From: Desulfovibrionaceae bacterium
GTDB taxonomy: Bacteria > Desulfobacterota > Desulfovibrionia > Desulfovibrionales > Desulfovibrionaceae
Length of the DNA: 40,944 nucleotides
Assembly: GCA_015233395.1 (NCBI GenBank)
Contig: JADFXV010000002.1
Span: 72,425 to 113,368 of the forward strand
Direction of reading: 5' to 3'
A program made the translations under genes and the position numbers. Numbering within the stretch: the first letter of the stretch is position 1; each line of letters opens with the position of its first letter. Below the pieces are notes generated by a model. It saw only the letters and a program-made list of their open reading frames with translations, had not been told where the DNA came from and did not search any database. Shown in pieces: positions 35,028 to 40,944 of this stretch.

Positions 35028-37451
35028 GTGATCGGGAACATCAGCATCGAGCAGGAGCTTAAGACTTCGTATCTGGAGTATTCGTTGTCGGTGATCATCG
35101 GCCGGGCGATTCCGGACGCCCGCGACGGGCTCAAGCCCGTGCACCGGCGCATCCTCTACGCCATGCACGAGCTCGGCAACTACCACAACCGCGCCTACAA
35201 GAAGAGCGCCCGCGTGGTCGGCGACGTGATCGGTAAATACCACCCGCACGGCGACACCGCGGTCTACGACGCCATCGTGCGCATGGCCCAGGAATTCTCC
35301 ATGCGCGACGTGGTCGTGGACGGCCAGGGCAACTTCGGCTCCATCGACGGCGACGCCGCGGCGGCCATGCGCTACACCGAAGTGCGCATGAGCAGGCTTG
35401 CCGGCGAATTTCTGGCGGACATCGAGAAGCAGACCGTCGATTTCCGGCCCAACTACGACAACAGCCTGGAAGAACCGGCGGTGTTGCCGACCAGGGTGCC
35501 GAACCTGCTGGTCAACGGCACTTCGGGCATCGCCGTGGGCATGGCCACCAACATTCCGCCGCACAACCTGGGCGAGATCTGCGCCGGCCTGCTCCTTTTG
35601 CTCGACAAATCCGAGGCCACGCTCGACGAACTCATCCGCCTGATTCCGGCGCCCGATTTTCCCACCGGCGCGGCCATTTACGGCGGCCGGGGACTGCGCG
35701 ACGCCTACGCCACCGGCCGGGGTTCGATCCGCATCCGGGGCAAGGTCGAGGTCGAGGAGCGCAAGAAGGGCCACGAGGCCATCGTCATCCGCGAGATTCC
35801 TTACGCGCTCAACAAATCCTCGCTGGTCGAGAAGATCGCGAGCCTGATCAACGAGCACAAGATCGAGGGCGTCTCCGACCTGCGCGACGAATCCGACCGC
35901 AAGGGCATCCGGGTGGTGCTCGATCTCAAGAAAGGCGCGATCCCGGAGATCGTGATCAATTCGCTCTACAAGTTCACCCAGCTTGAGACCTCGTTCGGCA
36001 TCAACATGCTGGCCGTGGTCGGCAACCGGCCGGTGTTGCTCAACCTCAAGCGGTACCTGGAGATCTTTCTCGACCACCGCAAGGAGATCATCCTGCGGCG
36101 CACCCGCTACGACCTGCGCAAGTCCGAGGAGCGCGCCCACATCCTGGAAGGACTGACCATCGCGCTCGACAACATCGACCGGGTGGTGGCGCTCATCCGC
36201 TCCTCGGCGACCCCGGCCGAGGCCAAGGAGAAACTGTCGGAGGCTTTCGGGCTCTCCGACCGGCAGTGCCAGGCCATCCTCGACATGCGCTTGCAGCGCC
36301 TGACCAACCTCGAGCGCGAAAAGCTCATGCAGGAATACCGCGATCTGCTTGCGCTCATCGAATACCTGCGCAGCATCCTGTCCGACGAGACCGTGCTGCG
36401 CTCGGTCGTGCGCGACGAGATCACCGAGCTCAAAACCACCTTCCAGACCCCGCGCAAGACCGAGATCCTCGAAGACCTCGAAGGCATCGACATCGAAGAC
36501 CTGATCGCCGACGAGGAAGTGGTCATCACCCTGTCCCGGCGCGGCTACATCAAGCGCACCCCGATCGACAACTACACCTCGCAAAAGCGCGGCGGCAAGG
36601 GCATCGCCGGAGTCCACACCGGCGGCGACGACTTTGTCCAGAACTTCTGCTCCTCCACCAACCACCAGTTCCTGCTGCTTTTCACCAACCTCGGGCGCAT
36701 GCATCAGCTCAAGGTGCACCAGGTGCCCGAAGGCAGCCGCACGGCCAAGGGCATGCACATCGCCAACCTCTTGCCCTTGGAAAAAGACGAGTTCGTGGCC
36801 ACGGCCCTGACCACCCGCGAATTCGACCTGGACCGCTACTTCCTGTTCGTGACCCGCAAGGGCATGGTCAAGCGCTCCTCGATGGAGCTTTACCGCAACT
36901 GCCGCAGCACCGGCGTGCGGGCGGTCAACCTGGTGCCCGGCGACGAACTGCTCACGGTGCGCGAGATCGGCAGCGAGGCCGAAGTCATCCTCTCCACCCA
37001 GGAAGGCCTGGCGATCCGCTTCAAATGCTCCGACATCCGGCCCATGGGCCGGGTGGCCTCGGGCGTGCGCGGCATCGCCCTGCGCGGCCCGGACCGGGTG
37101 GCCTCGGGCCTGGTCTACGAACCGGGCGCGCGCAACCAGGTGCTCACCGTCTCCGCCCACGGCTACGGAAAACGCACGGAGATCGAGCATTACCGCCTGC
37201 AAACGCGCGGCGGCAAGGGCGTGATCAACATGAAGGTCACCTCCAAGACCGGCCTGGTCATCGGCGCGGTCATGGCCGGCGCCGAGGACGAGATCCTGCT
37301 TCTGACCTCGGGCAACAAGATCATCCGCACCCCGGTGGCCGACATCAGCAGCGTGGGCCGGGCCACCCAGGGAGTCATGCTCGTGCGCCTGGAGGAAAAC
37401 GGCCAGGTGGTCGGCTTCGATCTGACGGAAAGCGTGCAGGAACAGGAATGA
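35028..37451 (+). CDS. gyrA: DNA gyrase subunit A
   Basis: The 807-residue DNA-cutting subunit. The active-site Tyr is Tyr116 ([10 protein letters not shown]). The quinolone region reads [11 protein letters not shown], giving Thr77 at the E. coli Ser83 place and Asp81 at Asp87. The C-terminal DNA-wrapping pinwheel contains the GyrA box QKRGGKG and a second degenerate QTRGGKG. It lacks the acidic tail of E. coli GyrA (875 residues). The start is GTG 35028, with AGGAG at 35017-35021; the open frame from 34977 reads through the palindrome. The stop overlaps the next gene (ATGA). Confidence 0.97.
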   Translation: MIGNISIEQELKTSYLEYSLSVIIGRAIPDARDGLKPVHRRILYAMHELGNYHNRAYKKSARVVGDVIGKYHPHGDTAVYDAIVRMAQEFSMRDVVVDGQGNFGSIDGDAAAAMRYTEVRMSRLAGEFLADIEKQTVDFRPNYDNSLEEPAVLPTRVPNLLVNGTSGIAVGMATNIPPHNLGEICAGLLLLLDKSEATLDELIRLIPAPDFPTGAAIYGGRGLRDAYATGRGSIRIRGKVEVEERKKGHEAIVIREIPYALNKSSLVEKIASLINEHKIEGVSDLRDESDRKGIRVVLDLKKGAIPEIVINSLYKFTQLETSFGINMLAVVGNRPVLLNLKRYLEIFLDHRKEIILRRTRYDLRKSEERAHILEGLTIALDNIDRVVALIRSSATPAEAKEKLSEAFGLSDRQCQAILDMRLQRLTNLEREKLMQEYRDLLALIEYLRSILSDETVLRSVVRDEITELKTTFQTPRKTEILEDLEGIDIEDLIADEEVVITLSRRGYIKRTPIDNYTSQKRGGKGIAGVHTGGDDFVQNFCSSTNHQFLLLFTNLGRMHQLKVHQVPEGSRTAKGMHIANLLPLEKDEFVATALTTREFDLDRYFLFVTRKGMVKRSSMELYRNCRSTGVRAVNLVPGDELLTVREIGSEAEVILSTQEGLAIRFKCSDIRPMGRVASGVRGIALRGPDRVASGLVYEPGARNQVLTVSAHGYGKRTEIEHYRLQTRGGKGVINMKVTSKTGLVIGAVMAGAEDEILLLTSGNKIIRTPVADISSVGRATQGVMLVRLEENGQVVGFDLTESVQEQE

Positions 37452-38311
37452 ACCTGCCCGGTCCGGGAAGTGAAAAAGGCGCCGCCCGGCGCCTTTTCGC
37501 GCTTGCGGCGCTGCTTCTCGCGCTGTGTTGCGGCTGTTCGCGGGAAAACGGCGGCCCGGCGGCCTCGACTTTCAACCAGGCGCGCGAAGCCTATCTGGCC
37601 GGCGATTTCGCCCGCGGCCGGCAGCTTTACGGGGCCTATCTCAAATCCGGGCAGGCCAGTTCCGCCAGTTCCGCCGGTTCGGCCGGTTCCGCCGGTTCAA
37701 CCGAAAGGACCGCGGCCAACCGGGAAGAAGCCTTCCGGCGCCTGGCCCTGATCTCCGGCCTGTCCGGCGGCGGCCAGGCCGGAACCGTCGAAGTCCTGGA
37801 GGCGGCCATCGGCGATTTCGCCGAGGATCGGGAAAAATTGGCGGTCTTCATGCCGGAATTGGCCAGGGTGCTCGAAAGCGAACGCAAGTTCGCCCAGGCC
37901 GCCGAAATCCTGGCCCGCTACGCCGAACTGGACGGCCTGCCCCCGGCCGATCGAGCCGGCGGCCTGCTCGGGCTCGCCAAAGACTACCGCCGGCTCAAAA
38001 AATTGCCCCAGGCCAAGCAAACCCTCGCCCGCTGCCTGGCGATCACGCCCCCAACCGGCCGGGAGAATGCCTGCAACGCAGAACTGGCCCTGATCGCGGG
38101 CATGGAGAACAACTGGGCCGAAGCGGCCAAGGTGCTGGAAAAACTCGTGGCCGCCGACCAGCGCCAAGTCGCCGAAAATCTGTTCGACCTGGCCGAAGCC
38201 TACGAAAATATCGACCGCAAAAACGACGCCCAACGCATCTACAAAGAACTTCTGCCAAGCTACCCCAACCGCATCGCCCTCGCCGTCCGACTGGACCAGC
38301 CGGGACGGTAG
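37448..38311 (+). CDS. TPR-like lipoprotein
   Basis: A 287-residue probable outer-membrane or periplasmic lipoprotein. The N-terminal hydrophobic segment ([15 protein letters not shown]) ends at Cys30, a likely lipidation site. The rest is helical with TPR-like pairs, for example [40 protein letters not shown] and [20 protein letters not shown], ending in [18 protein letters not shown] Ser/Ala/Gly linker (about 70-85) is encoded by five 9-bp tandem repeats at 37655-37699. The start overlaps the gyrA stop by four bases, with AGGA upstream. The function is unknown; coupling to gyrA is positional. Confidence 0.85.
   Translation: MNLPGPGSEKGAARRLFALAALLLALCCGCSRENGGPAASTFNQAREAYLAGDFARGRQLYGAYLKSGQASSASSAGSAGSAGSTERTAANREEAFRRLALISGLSGGGQAGTVEVLEAAIGDFAEDREKLAVFMPELARVLESERKFAQAAEILARYAELDGLPPADRAGGLLGLAKDYRRLKKLPQAKQTLARCLAITPPTGRENACNAELALIAGMENNWAEAAKVLEKLVAADQRQVAENLFDLAEAYENIDRKNDAQRIYKELLPSYPNRIALAVRLDQPGR
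37655..37699 (+). repeat. Five in-frame 9-bp tandem repeats
   Basis: Units GCCAGTTCC, GCCAGTTCC, GCCGGTTCG, GCCGGTTCC and GCCGGTTCA encode Ala-Ser-Ser or Ala-Gly-Ser steps in the TPR-like lipoprotein. Copy number could vary by slippage without breaking the frame. Confidence 0.8.
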
Positions 38312-38393
38312 GCGCACAGAGCCGGGACCGCGCCTCGGACCCCCTCGTCAGGGGCGGGCCGCCATGCCGGAAATGTTCTCCCCGGATCTTCTC
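38312..38393. other. Gap between convergent genes with a repeat remnant
   Basis: CGGACCCCCTCGTCAGGGGC (38337-38356) matches the end of the palindrome array at 21617-21635 (CGGACCCCCTCGACAGGGGG) with few changes. It may act as a weak two-way terminator. Nothing else is seen. Confidence 0.45.
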
Positions 38394-39590
38394 TTACTCC
38401 CCGCTGACGGCCTTGGGGTTATTGAGGGTCAGGGCGTAGATGTAGCGTTCGACGCATTCGAGGATGACCACGTCCGGCTTTTCGCGTTCGATGAGTTGCG
38501 CGTCGAAGTCGAAGTTCCAGACGTAGACGATGCGTGAGAAGTGTTCGGCGAGCATGGGCATGAGGGCCACGCAGAACGAGTCCTGGAAGACCACGGCGCG
38601 GGGCAGGTCCGGGCGTCCAGTTTCCATGATGATGACGCCGCCGAGCATCAGCCGGCCTTGCGGGTCGCTGCCGCCGGTGCGTTTGGCCAGGCGTGGCGCG
38701 TTGGGGGCGATGGAGGGCAATTCTTCCGGAAATTCGAGCGAGAGCAGTCCGGCCAGGTCGCCGCCCTGGGTGTGTTTGACGGTCAGGGTGGAATCTTCCA
38801 GCCGGTCGGGCTGCACCGCCGGTATGTCCTGGTGGATGCGCCCGAGCAAAAGGTTCGCGGCGGCGAAGGCGCCCCAATCGTTCCAGTGGGTGTCGGTCAT
38901 GTGGTAGGCGCGGCGTTGCGCCTTGGCCGCCAGCACCGCTTGGCGCGGGTCGACGAGGTTGAAATCCGGGCGCAGGGCCAGGCGTTGCTCGACCTGGTCC
39001 AGGCGCGAGACCGGCGACAACTTGTGGTACCGGTCGGGCAGGTTTTCCGGGTTGATGGTCTGGGAGTTCGGGGCGACCATGACGTAATACCGGATGCCCC
39101 GGCCGGCCAGCCAGCGGGCGCGTTGCGCCTGGACCTTTTCGATTTTGTCCAGGTCCTCGTCCGAGAACGGGGCCAGGTTTTCGTAATCCTCCATGACCCA
39201 TTCGCTGTTATAGTAGAGCCAGCCATTTTTGCCCAGGACCACGCTCTTGACCGGCGATTCGCCAAACACCGCGATCCGGGCGGCGTTGTTGAGCTTGACC
39301 AGGCCGGTGCGCAGGGGGAAATCGGAGTTGAAGCCGGATTGGGCGTTGTGCGGCAATGCGAGCAGCGCGGCGAAGGCGTCCGCCACGGCCGATTTCGCGG
39401 GCGGGCTCTGGACCGGGCTTTGGTCTGCCTGGCCCGACTGGGCGACCGGCGCGGCCGGTGCGGCCGGTGCGGGCGCGTCTTGGCTTGGGGCGGCGGGTTT
39501 GTAAGTGTAGATCCCCCAGGCCGCGGGCGCAAGCAGGGCGGCCAGGAAGGCGATCAGGAAGGTCAGGCGGATGGGGCGCGGGTCGCTCAC
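38394..39590 (-). CDS. AlgJ/AlgX-like SGNH-type O-acetylation protein
   Basis: A 398-residue protein with an N-terminal membrane anchor (about 9-28), a Pro/Ala/Gln-rich linker (31-66) and an SGNH-like domain. The catalytic features are DTHWNDWG with Asp233 and His235, and VVFQDSFC with Ser338. GKNGWLYYNSE and VMVAPNSQTINPENLP are typical of AlgX/AlgJ. Such proteins transfer acetyl groups, passed by an AlgI-like acyltransferase, onto polysaccharide in the periplasm. The start is GTG 39590, with AGGGAA inside the algI stop region; the 10-bp gap to the algI-like gene supports an operon. Confidence 0.88.
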   Translation of the reverse strand: MSDPRPIRLTFLIAFLAALLAPAAWGIYTYKPAAPSQDAPAPAAPAAPVAQSGQADQSPVQSPPAKSAVADAFAALLALPHNAQSGFNSDFPLRTGLVKLNNAARIAVFGESPVKSVVLGKNGWLYYNSEWVMEDYENLAPFSDEDLDKIEKVQAQRARWLAGRGIRYYVMVAPNSQTINPENLPDRYHKLSPVSRLDQVEQRLALRPDFNLVDPRQAVLAAKAQRRAYHMTDTHWNDWGAFAAANLLLGRIHQDIPAVQPDRLEDSTLTVKHTQGGDLAGLLSLEFPEELPSIAPNAPRLAKRTGGSDPQGRLMLGGVIIMETGRPDLPRAVVFQDSFCVALMPMLAEHFSRIVYVWNFDFDAQLIEREKPDVVILECVERYIYALTLNNPKAVSGE

Positions 39591-39600
39591 GTCTTGTTCC

Positions 39601-40944
39601 CTAAAATTTGGCGTAGATAAAGGGCGTGGCCACGCCGACGGCGATCTGCATGACCGATGCGGCCAGCAGGCACAAAATCAGGCCGTAGCGCAACGCTTCG
39701 GCCGGCAGGGGGCCGAGGAGCCGGGCGGCCAGGGCGCGCAACCGGGGCGCGAGCGGCGCGCAGAACAGCGCCGCCAGGGCAAAGGATGCAAGAGCCTGGC
39801 GGGTGAGAAAAGTCATCTGGTAATAGTCGAAGCCGGAAACCGTGAAGCCGAACATGGAATGCAGGTAGTTAAAAGCGTCGCGCAAGCCGGCCGCCCGGAA
39901 GAACACCCAGCCGAACATGACCGCGCTTACGGCGTAGACCCGGCCGGCGATCTTCGGGCATTTGTCCAGGAATTGCGAAAGCCCGGCCCGTTCGACGGCC
40001 AGAAACACCCCGTGCCACAGGCCCCAGGCCACGAAGGTCCAGGCCGCGCCGTGCCACAGCCCGCAGACGACGAATACGGCGACCAGATTGCAATATGTCC
40101 GGGCTTTCGAACAGCGGCTGCCGCCCAGCGGAATATACAGATAGTCGCGCAGCCAGCTGGACAAGGAGATGTGCCAGCGCCGCCAGAAATCCTGCACCGA
40201 GACCGAGGCGTAGGGATAATTGAAGTTTTCCGGCAGGCGCACGCCGAACATGCTTCCCAGGCCGACGGCCATGTCGGTGTAGCCGGAAAAGTCGAAATAG
40301 ATCTGCAGGCCGTAGGCGATAAGCCCGACCCAGGCCGTGGGCGCGTCCAGCGAATCGTGCCTGGCGGCCTGGCTAAAGGCCTCGTTGGCCAACGGCGCGA
40401 GCGGGCCGGCGATGAGCACCTTCTTGGCCAAGCCCATCACGAAGCGGGCGGCGCCTTCGCTCAGGCCGTCGATGCTCGGCTTCAGGGCGGCGAGGTCGCC
40501 GGCGATGGCCGCGTGGCGTGCGATCGGGCCGGCCGTGATCTTCGGGAAAAAGGAGATCGACAGCGCCAGGCGGGTGAAACTCGTCTCGGCCCGGTCCGGC
40601 TGCCGGTAAATATCGACCAGATACGCCACGGCCTGGAAGGTGAAAAAGGATATGCCCAGCGGCAAGGGCGTCTCGGCCGCCAGCTCCTTCATGCCCAGAC
40701 CGGAAAGCCAGGGCAGGTTGTCGATGGCGAAATTCAGATATTTGAAGTAGACCAGGGCCAGAAGATTGGCGGCCACGCCCAGGGCCAACAGCCTCTTGCG
40801 GCCGGACTGGCCGGACTGGCCGGCCGCATTGGCCGGCCGCTTGCCAAGGGCGCGGCCCAGGAAGTAATTGAACACGATCGAAACGCACAACACCGGCAAG
40901 ACGCCCGGCCCGCTCCAGGCGTAGAAGAAAAGGCTTGCGGTCAA
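39601..40944 (-). CDS. AlgI-like MBOAT O-acyltransferase (5' part outside the window)
   Basis: The visible 447 residues are a multi-pass membrane O-acyltransferase. Conserved parts are LPLGISFFTFQAVAYLVD, IYFDFSGYTDMA, the DFWRRWHISLSSWLRDYLYI segment with the first catalytic-region His, and CGLWHGAAWTFVAWG with the invariant His. It passes acetyl groups across the inner membrane to the AlgJ-like partner. The gene runs off the right edge, so about 30-40 N-terminal residues are missing; the TTG at 40944 is not taken as a start. The insert NAAGQSGQSGRK is encoded by a GC-rich repeat (about 40800-40848). Confidence 0.93.
   Translation of the reverse strand: MTASLFFYAWSGPGVLPVLCVSIVFNYFLGRALGKRPANAAGQSGQSGRKRLLALGVAANLLALVYFKYLNFAIDNLPWLSGLGMKELAAETPLPLGISFFTFQAVAYLVDIYRQPDRAETSFTRLALSISFFPKITAGPIARHAAIAGDLAALKPSIDGLSEGAARFVMGLAKKVLIAGPLAPLANEAFSQAARHDSLDAPTAWVGLIAYGLQIYFDFSGYTDMAVGLGSMFGVRLPENFNYPYASVSVQDFWRRWHISLSSWLRDYLYIPLGGSRCSKARTYCNLVAVFVVCGLWHGAAWTFVAWGLWHGVFLAVERAGLSQFLDKCPKIAGRVYAVSAVMFGWVFFRAAGLRDAFNYLHSMFGFTVSGFDYYQMTFLTRQALASFALAALFCAPLAPRLRALAARLLGPLPAEALRYGLILCLLAASVMQIAVGVATPFIYAKF

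Overview
The window is a GC-rich, origin-proximal chromosome segment that looks like a sulfate reducer of the Desulfovibrionaceae (Desulfovibrio or Solidesulfovibrio type). This is an inference from gene content: a tetraheme cytochrome c beside a chemoreceptor with a c-type heme motif, a DUF39 homocysteine-biosynthesis (aspartate semialdehyde sulfurtransferase) protein, a short protein ending like the XXXCH family, the dnaA-dnaN-gyrB-gyrA order, and intergenic GC-rich palindromes. There is no rRNA, phage, insertion sequence or CRISPR array. One tRNA (Pro, UGG) is present.

Region 1 (1-5.3 kb): periplasmic tetraheme cytochrome c, heme-containing methyl-accepting chemotaxis protein, a 280-bp stack of palindromes, a radical SAM protein, and purM on the opposite strand. 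Region 2 (5.4-18.6 kb, mostly + strand): small secreted protein, tRNA-Pro, coaBC with a coupled unknown gene, a nucleotide-sugar epimerase, two parS sites followed by parA, a zinc-ribbon gene on the other strand, parB, heptose kinase rfaE1, a Rossmann-like protein, then a tightly overlapping run cvpA-mazG-mlaE-mlaF-mlaD-lipoprotein (Mla-type phospholipid transport). Region 3 (18.7-29.5 kb, - strand): a FAD-dependent CrtI-like oxidoreductase with a Tat-like leader, an HPPD-like VOC dioxygenase, a GlcD-type flavin oxidase, a membrane-anchored unknown protein, an L,D-transpeptidase, pyrE, purB, an FmdB zinc-ribbon protein, a 36-residue basic protein, and the DUF39 protein.

Region 4 (29.5-38.3 kb, + strand): the replication block dnaA, dnaN, gyrB, gyrA, then a TPR-like lipoprotein. 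The dnaA-dnaN gap carries an AT-rich stretch with a DnaA-box-like site and is the best origin candidate. Genes diverge from this point on both sides, which fits bidirectional replication. The parS/parAB locus lies about 20 kb away. Region 5 (38.4-40.9 kb, - strand): an AlgJ/AlgX-like SGNH protein and a truncated AlgI-like MBOAT acyltransferase, an O-acetylation pair for an exported polysaccharide.

The least explained signal is intergenic. Three families of palindromic elements recur: (i) four long near-perfect hairpins just after stop codons, each followed by a conserved C-rich/TTCC/AAAA/CTTT tail; (ii) tandem arrays of GC palindromes whose arms differ between copies by compensatory changes; (iii) an inverted pair of 38-bp repeats matching at 37 of 38 positions. 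Other points worth a second look are the zinc-ribbon gene between parA and parB, an HPPD-like enzyme in an apparent anaerobe, and a 36-residue basic protein with a strong ribosome binding site.
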